Shown: positions 1-7,959 of the stretch, one piece after another
How positions within the stretch are numbered: the first letter of the stretch is position 1
How the letters are laid out: each line of letters begins with the position of its first letter
Assembly (NCBI GenBank): GCA_002898975.1
Contig: BEID01000023.1
Coordinates: forward strand, 1-9,369
DNA: 9,369 nt
DNA from: a bacterium HR27
Lineage (GTDB): Bacteria; Chloroflexota; Chloroflexia; Thermomicrobiales; Thermomicrobiaceae
Direction of reading: 5' to 3'
Program-made: the position numbers and the translations under genes
Notes under the pieces: generated by a model
Told to the model about the DNA's origin: nothing
Database searches by the model: none
Seen by the model: the letters and a program-made list of their open reading frames with translations, nothing else

Positions 1-9
1 CGCGCTCCT

Positions 10-852
10 TCATAGGCTTGCCGCCGCAGGACCTGCATCGGTGTCTCGCCCGGTGGCACGAGGTGGGGGAGGGGTGGGAAACGAACCTGCCGGAAATCGC
101 TGGCTCGTTGGCCGAAGCGCAGCGGCAGCACGAGACGAATGCGTACCGAACGGCACGATCCACCCGACGAGAAGAATCGCGACAGCGAGCCAGCTCAAGA
201 CCCACAACGACTGCCAGGCCAGCCCCGACGTGACTGGCACAGCACGCCGACGCCAAAGCCACAACCGATGCATCATCGCCGCGCGACCGACGATCAAGAG
301 ATCGATCGCGACAGCGAGAGCGACGAGGAGCGGCGACACCTTCCGCGAATACCCTGCGTTGATCAAAATCACGATTGTCGGCAGAAGAACGCTGAACCAG
401 GCATGGTTGTGGCGAACGAGTAACCAGGTGGCGACATACCCGATCGCCAAGTGCGTCACAGCCATCAGCAGGAGGAAAAGGTAAATATCATCGGCTCGCC
501 CTCCTTCGCGAACCGCGACATACCATCGTTCCCACCTGAGCCAGAGGAAAACGAGCTTCGCCCGCCAATCCCCGATCTGATCGCTCAGTAACGCTTGCAT
601 GAGCCAGAGGACAGCCACCAGCCCAACCGACGCACCCGCCGGATGGGCGATCCACTCCGGAACAGCGAGAGGCTTCGCGACGATATACGCGAGGACGATT
701 CCGACCAACGCGGCCCGAACCGCGATGCCGAGACCATCCGACCAGTCGGCGCGGTACGTGGAAAATCCAGCCAGGAGACACAATAGAGCGAGTAGCGAAA
801 ACGCGAACCAGCCCGCTTCTGGCGTGAGTCGGCGCCTCAGGACACGTCCCAC
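10..852 (-). CDS. TgpA-like transglutaminase family membrane protein, N-terminal part (probable frameshift near left edge)
   Basis: This 280-residue product has seven likely membrane helices, at about residues 14-32, 40-62, 72-90, 123-146, 151-167, 172-190 and 214-233. The stretch around residues 118-168 (RADD, then TWLLVRHNHAW, then LPTIVILINAGY) resembles the conserved membrane part of TgpA / DUF3488-type transglutaminases, which normally continue into a large extracytoplasmic transglutaminase domain. Being third after MoxR and DUF58 genes fits that family. The start is GTG at 852-850, 9 bases after the DUF58 stop, with an AGGGGG Shine-Dalgarno site just upstream. The tail after residue 236 turns into proline/alanine/arginine-rich sequence and stops at position 10, while another minus-strand frame reads on to the window edge with better codon statistics. 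I infer that the gene is frameshifted and continues outside the window. A genuine membrane-only version is the alternative. Function beyond family resemblance is unknown. Confidence 0.72.
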   Translation of the reverse strand: MGRVLRRRLTPEAGWFAFSLLALLCLLAGFSTYRADWSDGLGIAVRAALVGIVLAYIVAKPLAVPEWIAHPAGASVGLVAVLWLMQALLSDQIGDWRAKLVFLWLRWERWYVAVREGGRADDIYLFLLLMAVTHLAIGYVATWLLVRHNHAWFSVLLPTIVILINAGYSRKVSPLLVALAVAIDLLIVGRAAMMHRLWLWRRRAVPVTSGLAWQSLWVLSWLAVAILLVGWIVPFGTHSSRAAAALRPTSQRFPAGSFPTPPPPRATGRDTDAGPAAASL

Positions 853-861
853 GATCGCCCC

Positions 862-2121
862 CTAGCGAGTCGCGTTGAGCAGAGTCAATCCGGCTGGTGC
901 CGCCAGTGCTCGGCGCAGATCGTCCCCGTACTTCACCAGCACGAATGGAACGCCAAGAGCCGTCAGTTCGCTTACGACCAGCAGCGAACTCTCCGGACCG
1001 CCGAAGGTGCTCGGTTCCACGATAACGGCAAGCGCTCGAACCGAGCGGATCGTCAGTTCGGCGAGCGCACGCACCCATGCTTCGTCCGTCGATGGCGTGA
1101 TGACGATGAGTGCACTGTCGCGCCCGAAGTGCGCCTGCTCACCGAGCAACACGCTCTGTAACGGCTCTACTCCTTCGGCATGAAAGTCAGCCAAAAACTC
1201 GAGTATCTTCACGAGCTGCCGGGCTCCTCGATCGGTCGGTAGCACGATCGGACGGGTTCCCTGTGCGATCAGACCGACTGCGCGGTTCTGCTCGAGGAAA
1301 AACCGAGCCAGCGACGCTGCGATCGTGACGGCATACTCTTCTGTCGAATCCAGCAGTGCTTCGATCCCCTCGCCGTGTTGCCGCATTGCGTCGAGCGAAA
1401 GCCGTACATGATGCCGGCGTTCACCATCGACGACCAGCCACACGTCGGTACTCGGATCCAGTTCGAACTCCTTTACCATGAGCTGGCCGGTGCGCGCCGA
1501 AGCGCTCCACGCAATCCGATTGAAACTATCTCCCGGTTGATATTGACGAATCGTCGCGACATTCGGGGTCACGTACGGGGTCCGCTTTTGCAACTGGCTC
1601 CCTCCGGGCAACTCCCCAGCCGGGAGGCGAACTGCCGAGAGATCGATCAGTGCCGGATAGACGACGAGCTGGTGCGTCGCCGGCACGAGCAGACGCCGTT
1701 CGAAGAGACCGAACGGATCACCGCTGCGCAACACGATTGGACCGAGCCGAAAACGGCCACGACGCGTACACCACGTCTTCGCGCGCCAACTCACGCGGGC
1801 ATGCCCCCCGAGCGTGACGACACGACCGAGCCGGTGGCCCGGTAAATCGGAGTGATCGAGCACTTCGATCCAGAGTTTTCCCAGTCGACTCCGGTTTTCG
1901 AGTTCAACGTATTCCACCAATTGGTCACCGACGTGTGCGCGGTCCGTTACGGTCCGTCGCGTGACCACGAGACCACGGAGTGACAAGCGGCTCCACACGA
2001 ACGAAACCAGCAGGACTGCTAGTAACACGAAAAACAATTTGTCGAAGACCATCCACCGATTGAGCTGCGAAAGGAACAAGATGACGAGAGCGAGGGCAGC
2101 GACACGGACCCAACCCATCAT
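862..2121 (-). CDS. DUF58 domain-containing protein
   Basis: This 419-residue protein starts with two hydrophobic helices (about 5-20 and 28-44), as expected for a membrane-anchored DUF58 protein. A beta-rich region follows, including the family's DPFGLFERR segment (residues 135-143). The DUF58 hallmark ([15 protein letters not shown], then [17 protein letters not shown]) spans about residues 191-232 and leads into a C-terminal von Willebrand A-like fold. DUF58 proteins are usually encoded beside MoxR ATPases and are thought to act with them in assembling or activating envelope or enzyme complexes. The biochemical role is not known. Its ATG at 2121-2119 overlaps the moxR stop as ATGA, so translation is probably coupled. 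A second ATG follows at once and could be used instead. Oddly, after the first vWA strand the sequence reads VVDGERRHH rather than a DxSxS metal-binding motif, so the metal site looks degenerate. Confidence 0.93.
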   Translation of the reverse strand: MMGWVRVAALALVILFLSQLNRWMVFDKLFFVLLAVLLVSFVWSRLSLRGLVVTRRTVTDRAHVGDQLVEYVELENRSRLGKLWIEVLDHSDLPGHRLGRVVTLGGHARVSWRAKTWCTRRGRFRLGPIVLRSGDPFGLFERRLLVPATHQLVVYPALIDLSAVRLPAGELPGGSQLQKRTPYVTPNVATIRQYQPGDSFNRIAWSASARTGQLMVKEFELDPSTDVWLVVDGERRHHVRLSLDAMRQHGEGIEALLDSTEEYAVTIAASLARFFLEQNRAVGLIAQGTRPIVLPTDRGARQLVKILEFLADFHAEGVEPLQSVLLGEQAHFGRDSALIVITPSTDEAWVRALAELTIRSVRALAVIVEPSTFGGPESSLLVVSELTALGVPFVLVKYGDDLRRALAAPAGLTLLNATR

Positions 2122-3113
2122 GCACCACCGAAGGGAAGCCGTCGACGTGTTGTCGGTTCACTGCTCACGATCGGCCGAGCGCCAGGAACGGGTACCGTCT
2201 GAACGATTTCCCGAACGATCGCTCGTGCATCGACGTTGCGCATGCGTGCAGCTGGACTGACGATGATGCGATGTGCCAGCGTGGCCTCGGCCAGCTCCTT
2301 TATGTCATCGGGAATCACATAATCCCTCCCTTGCATGGCAGCCCACGCCCGTGCCGCGTTGTAGAGAGCGAGCGAACCGCGCGGACCAGCTCCTAGATAC
2401 ACGTCGTCGTGGCGCCGTGTCGCCTCGACGAGCGCCACCACGTACTCCTTGAGAAGATCGTCTACGTAGACCTGTCGCACTGCTGCCTGTGCGGTTCGCA
2501 ACTCGTCCAGCGTGGCAACCTGACCGATCCGATCCAGCGGATGCTCGAAATGCTGGCGACTCAGCATCTCGATCTCCCCGCGGCGGCTGGGATACCCGAG
2601 CGAAATGCGAATCAAAAAACGATCCAATTGCGCCTCTGGTAGCGGAAACGTTCCTTCATATTCGATGGGATTCTCGGTAGCCAGCACGACGAAGGGTTCC
2701 GGGAGCGGATACGTAACCCCGTCGACAGTCACTTGCCCCTCTTCCATCGCTTCCAAAAGCGCCGATTGCGTTTTCGGAGTGGCACGGTTGATCTCATCCG
2801 CGAGCACGATGTTCGCGACGACCGGCCCCGGCCGGAATTCGAAGCGGCTCGTCTGCTGGTTGAAAACGCTGACGCCCGTAATGTCAGAAGGCAAGAGATC
2901 AGGAGTGAACTGAATGCGCTTGAACGTGGAACCGATGCTCCGTGCAATCGCCTTCGCGAGTACCGTTTTCCCGACCCCGGGCACATCCTCGATCAGAACA
3001 TGACCGCGACAGAGAAGCGCGACCAGAACGAGACGAACTTCGCGACCCTTCCCCACGATGACCTGTTCGACGTTTGCAGCGATTCGCTCTGCGAGCGCTC
3101 GGACATTCGTCAT
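2118..3113 (-). CDS. MoxR family AAA+ ATPase
   Basis: This 331-residue protein is a complete MoxR-type AAA+ ATPase. Visible motifs are Walker A (DVPGVGKT, residues 43-50), the segment [13 protein letters not shown] (68-80), Walker B (VLADE, 103-107) followed by [16 protein letters not shown], sensor 1 (LATENP, 144-149), the LDRF arginine-finger region (163-166) and a sensor 2 region ([16 protein letters not shown], 243-258). Length and motif order are normal for the family. MoxR ATPases act as chaperones that remodel or activate partner proteins, often with a DUF58 or vWA protein encoded next door, as here. The gene is first in a minus-strand operon with the DUF58 and TgpA-like genes. Its ATG lies about 108 bases downstream of the start expected from an extended -10 promoter, and a modest AGGA stands about 10 bases before the ATG. 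The client is unknown. Confidence 0.97.
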   Translation of the reverse strand: MTNVRALAERIAANVEQVIVGKGREVRLVLVALLCRGHVLIEDVPGVGKTVLAKAIARSIGSTFKRIQFTPDLLPSDITGVSVFNQQTSRFEFRPGPVVANIVLADEINRATPKTQSALLEAMEEGQVTVDGVTYPLPEPFVVLATENPIEYEGTFPLPEAQLDRFLIRISLGYPSRRGEIEMLSRQHFEHPLDRIGQVATLDELRTAQAAVRQVYVDDLLKEYVVALVEATRRHDDVYLGAGPRGSLALYNAARAWAAMQGRDYVIPDDIKELAEATLAHRIIVSPAARMRNVDARAIVREIVQTVPVPGARPIVSSEPTTRRRLPFGGA

Positions 3114-3227
3114 TGCTGTACCGTCCTAACAGCCAGTCTGTCAGCGTGCCCGCTCGTTCCGATGTACTCGGCACATCCCTCTGTACCGATCTTCCCTACA
3201 CGACACACGACCCGCGGAAGCATGCGA

Positions 3228-3236
3228 ATTATAGCA
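3228..3236 (-). promoter_or_regulatory. Extended -10 promoter for the moxR operon
   Basis: On the minus strand the sequence TGCTATAAT contains a perfect -10 hexamer (3233-3228) with the TG of an extended -10 element. No good -35 hexamer sits 16-18 bases upstream, which extended -10 promoters tolerate. Transcription would begin near 3221, leaving a leader of about 108 bases before moxR. Confidence 0.6.
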
Positions 3237-3267
3237 AGCACCGCCGTCTGCCGAACTGCCAGCGCCC

Positions 3268-3279
3268 CTCGTCGACGAG
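3268..3279. promoter_or_regulatory. 12-bp perfect palindrome between divergent promoters
   Basis: CTCGTCGACGAG equals its own reverse complement. It lies between the moxR and polA promoters, roughly 50 bases upstream of the predicted moxR start and 65-75 upstream of the polA start. It could be an operator shared by both directions, but short palindromes also occur by chance in GC-rich DNA. Confidence 0.25.
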
Positions 3280-3330
3280 CCTACAGGGTCAATCTGAGAG
3301 GAGGCTGAGACGAAGGCCCGCTGACCGGTC

Positions 3331-3336
3331 TATAAT
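3331..3336 (+). promoter_or_regulatory. polA promoter, -10 box TATAAT
   Basis: There is a perfect TATAAT 27 bases before the polA start codon, giving an expected leader of about 20 bases that still contains the Shine-Dalgarno site GAGGAG (3349-3354). No convincing -35 element is seen at 16-18 bases. CTGAGA at 3305-3310 is 20 bases away. Confidence 0.6.
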
Positions 3337-3363
3337 CCCCGGCGAGCTGAGGAGCGGAAGCCG

Positions 3364-6117
3364 ATGACGGAACGCTCGTCTCGTCCCAGACTCGTCCTCG
3401 TCGATGGACACGGTCTTGCCTATCGCGCATACCACGCGTTGCCGCCAACCCTGGCCACGAGCAGCGGCGAACCGACGCACGTTGTCTTCGGTTTCGCCAG
3501 CATGTTGCTCGAAGTGTTGAACGATTTTCAGCCTGACTACGTCGTCGTCTGCTTCGACAGCGGAAAGAGCTTTCGACACGATCTGTTCCAGGAGTACAAG
3601 GCCCATCGGCCGGAAACGCCCGACGATCTCAAACATCAACTGGAGCGCATTCGCGAACTCCTGGCTGCGCTCAACATACCCGTGGTCGCACGAGAAGGCT
3701 ACGAGGCTGATGATCTCATCGGAACGCTGGCTCGCCAGGCTGTCGAACAAGGACTCGAGGTGCTGGTCGTCACCGGCGACACAGATCTCCTCCAGCTCGT
3801 TGACGAACGCATCCGCGTCATCCTGCCCGGCCGGCAACGATTCGGCGACTATCGCGTGTACGACCGCGAGGCAGTGATCGAGCGATACGGCTTTCCGCCC
3901 GAGCGTCTCCCCGAATACAAAGCGCTCGTCGGAGACCCGTCCGACAATATCCCCGGAGTACCTGGAATCGGCGAGAAGACAGCCACCAAGCTGATTCAGG
4001 CGTACCCTTCCCTGGAGGCGCTGCTGGAGCGACTCGACGAAGTCGAACCCGCGCGCGTGCGCGAGGCGCTGCGTGCAGCCAGTACGACGGTTCTTGCCAG
4101 CCGGGCACTAGCCACCATCGTCCGTGATGCGCCGGTGACGCTCGATCTCGAACAGGCCCGCTTCGGGTATTTCGATCGCGAACGCGTTCTTGCGCTGTTT
4201 CGCGAACTCGAGTTCCGAAGTTTGGTTCCCCGCTTACCTCAGCCGCGACAGCCGATCGCACGAAGCAACCCACCGCCGAGCCACCGCCACGCCGTCTTCA
4301 CCGAGCAGGACCTGGAGCAACTGGCCGGCGATCTGGCCAGCTGCGCGGCTTTTGCGCTCGACGTCGAAACCACAGCCCTGCATCCGATGTATGCGGAACT
4401 GGTGGGATTGGCGATCGCGACGGCACCGGATCGGAGCTACTACATCCCGCTGGGCCACAGCACCGGCGATGCACAACTCGACCCCTCACATGTGATCGCG
4501 ACCCTCGGTCCCTATTTCCGGGCAAGCGACGTCCAACGCTATGCGCACAACGAAAAGTACGATGCACTCGTCCTGGAACGTGCTGGTTTCCCCCGCCCAC
4601 GGATCGACTTCGACACCATGATCGCGGCGTATCTCCTCGGCGAGAACACCGTTGGCCTCAAAGAGTTGGCTTTCACCAAGCTCGGCTGGGAAATGCAGGA
4701 AATCACGGAACTCATCGGCCGGGGGAAGAAGCAGCTGACGATGGATCGTGCGGAAATCGCACGCGTGACCCAGTATGCCTGCGCCGACGTCGAAGCGACT
4801 TATCGCCTCGTCGACCTACTTCGACCGGAGCTTGAGAATCAAAACCAAATGCGGCTTTTTACCGAAATCGAGCTGCCGCTCATCGATGTTCTCATCGATA
4901 TGGAGAAGACTGGTGTCGCGATCGACGTCCCCTATTTGCGCGATCTTTCCAAGGAACTCGAGCGCCAGCTGCTCCATCTGGAGCGCCGGATCTACGAACT
5001 TGCTGGTCGCCCGTTCAACATCAATTCCCCCCAACAGTTGAGTGCCATCCTCTTCGACGAACTCCATCTGCCGCGAGGCAAACGGACCAAGACCGGATAC
5101 TCCGTTGCCCAGGACGTCCTAGAGAACCTTCGCGATGCGCACCCGATCGTCGAGGCGATTCTCGAGTACCGCCAACTGGCCAAGCTCAAGTCCACGTACG
5201 TCGATGCCCTGCCCGAGCAAGTGCATCCGGAGACTGGACGCGTTCACACGATCTTTCATCAGACGGTCGCTGCCACTGGTCGCTTGAGTTCGTCCGACCC
5301 CAACCTGCAGAACATTCCTGTCCGCGGCGACCTCGGGCGCGCCGTCCGCCGCGCCTTCATCGCTGACAATCGGCCCGGCTTTCGGATCGCTGATGAGCCG
5401 ATCCTTCTGTTGTCAGCGGATTATTCCCAGATCGAGCTGCGACTCATGGCGCATTTCAGTCAAGACCCTGCCCTCTTGCGGGCTTTCGCGGAAGGGAAAG
5501 ACATCCACGCGGCGACTGCCTCGGAGATATTCGGTGTCCCGATCGAAGCCGTGACTCCTGAAATGCGACGTCTTGCGAAAACCGTCAATTTCGGCATCAT
5601 GTACGGCATGCAGGCATACGGCCTCGCGCGCGACACCGGTATGAGCCGGCAAGAGGCACAAAAGTTCATCGACGCCTACTTCCAGCGCTTCCCCGGCGTC
5701 GCGCGCTACCTGGAGGAAACCAAGCGGCGCGCCGCCGAACTCGGCTACGTCGAGACGCTCTTCGGTCGCCGACGTTATCTTCCGGAAATCAACGCATCGC
5801 ATCCAGCGCGCCGCCAGGCAGCTGAGCGTATGGCTGTCAACATGCCGCTCCAGGGTACCGCTGCCGATATCATGAAGTTGGCAATGATCCGCATTCACCG
5901 GGCGCTCCAGGAACGCGGGCTGAAGAGCCGCATGCTCCTGCAAGTCCATGACGAACTCGTCTTCGAAGTACCCGAATCCGAACTCCACACCACCGCGGAG
6001 TTGGTGACCGAACTCATGAGTTCGGTTGTCCAATTGACCGTTCCGCTCGAAGTCGACGCCAAGGCGGGTCCGAATTGGGCAGATCTTGATCCGGTTCGTA
6101 TCAAACTCTCCCACTAG
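3364..6117 (+). CDS. polA: DNA polymerase I
   Basis: This 917-residue protein is a full-length DNA polymerase I, which fills gaps and removes RNA primers during replication and excision repair. The N-terminal 5' nuclease (about 1-290) keeps its metal-binding acidic residues (D14, D116, D117, D139, D141, D191, D194) and a helix-hairpin-helix (GVPGIGEKTA, about 198-207). The 3'-5' exonuclease domain (about 305-490) appears intact: DVE with D333 and E335, HNEKYD ending at D400, and Y471 with D475. The polymerase domain has motif A (SADYSQIELR, D686), motif B (R735, K739, F743, Y747) and motif C (VHDE, H862-D863-E864). F743 sits at the position that disfavours dideoxynucleotides in most family members. 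The ATG is 9 bases after GAGGAG, and the gene has its own TATAAT promoter. Thermophile relatives such as Taq have lost the proofreading residues that this one retains. Confidence 0.99.
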   Translation: MTERSSRPRLVLVDGHGLAYRAYHALPPTLATSSGEPTHVVFGFASMLLEVLNDFQPDYVVVCFDSGKSFRHDLFQEYKAHRPETPDDLKHQLERIRELLAALNIPVVAREGYEADDLIGTLARQAVEQGLEVLVVTGDTDLLQLVDERIRVILPGRQRFGDYRVYDREAVIERYGFPPERLPEYKALVGDPSDNIPGVPGIGEKTATKLIQAYPSLEALLERLDEVEPARVREALRAASTTVLASRALATIVRDAPVTLDLEQARFGYFDRERVLALFRELEFRSLVPRLPQPRQPIARSNPPPSHRHAVFTEQDLEQLAGDLASCAAFALDVETTALHPMYAELVGLAIATAPDRSYYIPLGHSTGDAQLDPSHVIATLGPYFRASDVQRYAHNEKYDALVLERAGFPRPRIDFDTMIAAYLLGENTVGLKELAFTKLGWEMQEITELIGRGKKQLTMDRAEIARVTQYACADVEATYRLVDLLRPELENQNQMRLFTEIELPLIDVLIDMEKTGVAIDVPYLRDLSKELERQLLHLERRIYELAGRPFNINSPQQLSAILFDELHLPRGKRTKTGYSVAQDVLENLRDAHPIVEAILEYRQLAKLKSTYVDALPEQVHPETGRVHTIFHQTVAATGRLSSSDPNLQNIPVRGDLGRAVRRAFIADNRPGFRIADEPILLLSADYSQIELRLMAHFSQDPALLRAFAEGKDIHAATASEIFGVPIEAVTPEMRRLAKTVNFGIMYGMQAYGLARDTGMSRQEAQKFIDAYFQRFPGVARYLEETKRRAAELGYVETLFGRRRYLPEINASHPARRQAAERMAVNMPLQGTAADIMKLAMIRIHRALQERGLKSRMLLQVHDELVFEVPESELHTTAELVTELMSSVVQLTVPLEVDAKAGPNWADLDPVRIKLSH

Positions 6118-6120
6118 ACC

Positions 6121-6149
6121 TTGCTCAACCTCGCGCCCCCGACTACAAT
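6121..6149 (+). promoter_or_regulatory. Promoter of the FmdB-family gene, with overlapping dyad
   Basis: TTGCTC (6121-6126) and TACAAT (6144-6149) are spaced by exactly 17 bases and start 4 bases after the polA stop, so the zinc-ribbon gene is probably transcribed independently, from about 6156. A 6-bp dyad (CCGACT at 6139-6144 and AGTCGG at 6153-6158) brackets the -10 box and could be a repressor site. Confidence 0.6.
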
Positions 6150-6193
6150 ACGAGTCGGAAAAAGACGGCGCTGTTGGCGCGGGAGGGGTGTCG

Positions 6194-6436
6194 ATGCCGA
6201 TTTACGAGTACGAGTGCACGAGTTGCGGTCACCGCTTCGAAGTGAAGCAGCGCTTCTCCGACGACCCCGTGGCGACGTGCCCCACCTGTGGGAACTCTGT
6301 CCGCCGCCTCTTGCACCCGGCTGGGATCATCTTTAAAGGGTCGGGATTCTACATCACCGACTACAAGCGCGGTAACGCGTCCAACGGTAAGAGCGAGAAG
6401 TCATCCGAAACAGTCTCCTCAAGCACCAGCGACTGA
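6194..6436 (+). CDS. FmdB family zinc-ribbon protein
   Basis: This 80-residue protein opens with [16 protein letters not shown], the signature of the FmdB regulatory-protein family. It has two CxxC knuckles, C8/C11 and C29/C32, that should bind one zinc ion. A conserved [15 protein letters not shown] stretch (residues 44-58) follows, then a polar tail rich in Ser, Lys and Glu that is probably disordered. The name comes from a gene near the formamidase locus of Methylophilus. The molecular role of the family is not established, although a regulatory or nucleic-acid contact is often guessed. The start is ATG 6194, with GGGAGGGG 5 bases upstream. The frame is open further upstream and an in-frame GTG lies at 6188, but the family N-terminus fits the ATG. 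It has its own promoter and a strong terminator, so it looks monocistronic. Confidence 0.93.
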   Translation: MPIYEYECTSCGHRFEVKQRFSDDPVATCPTCGNSVRRLLHPAGIIFKGSGFYITDYKRGNASNGKSEKSSETVSSSTSD

Positions 6437-6449
6437 GTCGGCGATCCTC

Positions 6450-6479
6450 CGAAGGGGCGGTCCTGCGACCGCCCCTTCG
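6450..6479 (+). terminator. Strong hairpin terminator after the FmdB-family gene
   Basis: A perfect 13-bp stem (6450-6462 with 6467-6479) closes a 4-base CTGC loop, 14 bases after the stop codon. The stem is very GC-rich. The following tail (ACGTGTTTCT) has only a short T run, so termination may be intrinsic but imperfect, or the hairpin may act as a 3'-end stabiliser. Confidence 0.8.
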
Positions 6480-6497
6480 ACGTGTTTCTGGCCCCGC

Positions 6498-6522
6498 ATT
6501 CGCGAATCCGATCAGGTATCCT
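6498..6522 (+). promoter_or_regulatory. Possible weak cysS promoter region with 10-bp palindrome
   Basis: TATCCT (6517-6522) matches the -10 consensus at four of six bases and lies 42 bases before the cysS start, but no -35 hexamer is recognisable. A perfect palindrome ATTCGCGAAT (6498-6507) occupies the -20 to -35 stretch and might be an operator. Because the hairpin at 6450-6479 should end upstream transcripts, some promoter is expected in this stretch. Confidence 0.25.
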
Positions 6523-6550
6523 CGACACAGCGAGTGTGGCAGGTGGCTGG

Positions 6551-6563
6551 AGAGGACACCTCT
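6551..6563 (+). promoter_or_regulatory. Hairpin covering the cysS ribosome binding site
   Basis: AGAGG (6551-6555) pairs perfectly with CCTCT (6559-6563) around an ACA loop, ending one base before the cysS ATG at 6565. The left arm is the Shine-Dalgarno site (GGAGAGG, 6549-6555), so folding would hide it. At five base pairs the structure is small and would melt easily, especially at high temperature. Confidence 0.35.
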
Positions 6564-6564
6564 G

Positions 6565-7959
6565 ATGAGTTTGCGCGTTACCAATACGCTTACACGCCAA
6601 AAGGAGCCGTTCGAGCCGCTGGAACCCGGCCACGTGCGTATGTACGTGTGCGGCCCCACCGTCTACGCTGATGCGCACATCGGTCATGCGATGTCGGCCA
6701 TCGTGTTCGATATGATCCGACGCTACCTCGAGTATCGCGGCTACCGAGTCACCTTCGCCATGAATTTCACCGACGTCGATGACAAGATTATCCAGCGAGC
6801 CGCGTCACTCGGGATTCCACCGAACGAACTGGCCGAACAGCTCATCGATGCCTGGCTCGATGAAACCGCGGCACTCAATATCAAACCAGCGACCATCTAT
6901 CCGCGCGCGACACAGGAAATTCCGACCATCATCCAGATCGTGAGCGGTCTCATCGAGAAAGGCCACGCCTACGTCGTTGATGGAGACGTTTATTTCCGGG
7001 TGCTCTCGTTCCCCGAATACGGAAAGCTCTCCCACCGCACGCTCGACGAGATGATGGCGGGTGCCCGCGTCGAGATCGATCCCCGGAAGGAACACCCGAT
7101 GGACTTCGCCCTCTGGAAGGCTGCCAAGCCAGGGGAACCGGCGTGGGACAGCCCCTGGGGACCCGGCCGACCAGGTTGGCACATCGAGTGCAGCGCGATG
7201 ATCTACCGGCATCTCGGCGAGCAGATCGACATTCACGGTGGCGGTGCCGATCTTATTTTCCCACACCATGAAAACGAAATCGCGCAGTCAGAAGCCTTCA
7301 CCGGGAAGAAGCCGTTCGTTCGCTATTGGCTGCATAACGGGCTCCTGCAGCTCGGCGGCGAGAAAATGTCGAAGTCGATCGGGAACTTGATCACCATCCG
7401 GGAACTCCTCGAGCGTGATGGAGCCGGCCCCTTCCGCTTGTTGGTCTTGAGTTCGCATTACCGCAGTCCGCTTACCTTCACCGAGGAAGCGTTCGAGGCG
7501 GCTCATCGCGGTTTCGAACGCCTCCGGCAAGCAGTGCGCGGCGCATCCAACGAAGCGATCACCCGTCCGGTCCATCCGCTCGCCACGCTCGCTGACGAGA
7601 CACGCGACGGTTTTCAGGAAGCGATGGACGATGACTTCAATACTCCCAGCGCTCTCGCTCGCCTGTTCGAGCTCGCTCGCGCCATCAACCGTGCCCGCGC
7701 TGCCGGCGATCCGATCGAGGCGATCACCTACGCGCAGGCAACATTACGGGAACTCACCGGCGTTCTCGGCTTTCGTTTCGACGAGTCGGTCCCCTCGCGA
7801 CGTTCCGCCGAGCCGTTTGTCGAACTCCTCATCGACGTCCGCAGTCGGTTGCGCGCGGAGCGACGATGGGAACTCGCCGACTTCATTCGCGAGCGGTTGA
7901 ACGAACTCGGAGTCATCGTCGAAGATTCACCGACCGGCACGACGTGGCGCTGGGCATGA
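6565..7959 (+). CDS. cysS: Cysteinyl-tRNA synthetase
   Basis: This 464-residue class I aminoacyl-tRNA synthetase attaches cysteine to tRNA-Cys, using ATP, in the cytoplasm. It is complete and of normal length. Signature elements are the exact HIGH motif (H38-H41, in ADAHIGHAM), the NFTDVDDKI segment (67-75), GWHIECSAM (204-212), [20 protein letters not shown] (222-241) and the KMSKS loop (267-271). The catalytic zinc ligands appear as C29, C209, H234 and E238, the same spacing as in the E. coli enzyme. The C-terminal helical part contains [16 protein letters not shown] (355-370) and ends in a DALR-like anticodon-binding region. Translation starts at ATG 6565 after GGAGAGG. Its stop overlaps the rlmB start (ATGA), so the two are co-translated. 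The leader is too short for a T-box. Confidence 0.99.
   Translation: MSLRVTNTLTRQKEPFEPLEPGHVRMYVCGPTVYADAHIGHAMSAIVFDMIRRYLEYRGYRVTFAMNFTDVDDKIIQRAASLGIPPNELAEQLIDAWLDETAALNIKPATIYPRATQEIPTIIQIVSGLIEKGHAYVVDGDVYFRVLSFPEYGKLSHRTLDEMMAGARVEIDPRKEHPMDFALWKAAKPGEPAWDSPWGPGRPGWHIECSAMIYRHLGEQIDIHGGGADLIFPHHENEIAQSEAFTGKKPFVRYWLHNGLLQLGGEKMSKSIGNLITIRELLERDGAGPFRLLVLSSHYRSPLTFTEEAFEAAHRGFERLRQAVRGASNEAITRPVHPLATLADETRDGFQEAMDDDFNTPSALARLFELARAINRARAAGDPIEAITYAQATLRELTGVLGFRFDESVPSRRSAEPFVELLIDVRSRLRAERRWELADFIRERLNELGVIVEDSPTGTTWRWA

Noticed and set aside
41..484. Plus-strand open frames opposite the membrane protein
   Set aside because: The minus-strand product has seven clear membrane helices and operon context. 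The plus-strand products have basic, low-quality composition.
488..1078. 196-residue minus-strand frame spanning the DUF58 and TgpA-like genes
   Set aside because: It is out of frame with both well-supported genes and very rich in Arg and Gly, as expected for a shadow frame.
3289..3837. 182-residue open frame on the minus strand, over the polA start and promoter
   Set aside because: It is antisense to the 5' nuclease domain, has no ribosome binding site that I could defend and no recognisable motif.
5413..6114. 233-residue open frame on the minus strand over polA
   Set aside because: It lies wholly opposite a clearly coding polA domain. Such antisense frames are common in GC-rich genes, and its translation shows no family motif.
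6086..6193. Upstream extension of the FmdB-family frame into the end of polA
   Set aside because: The family N-terminus MPIYEYEC and the Shine-Dalgarno site place the start at 6194.
6480..6564. T-box riboswitch ahead of cysS
   Set aside because: Only about 85 bases lie between the upstream hairpin and the start codon, and no T-box core or antiterminator sequence is visible.
7866..7955. Upstream extension of the rlmB frame into cysS
   Set aside because: The ATGA overlap start at 7956 gives the normal RlmB length and N-terminus. The extension is Arg-rich shadow of cysS.
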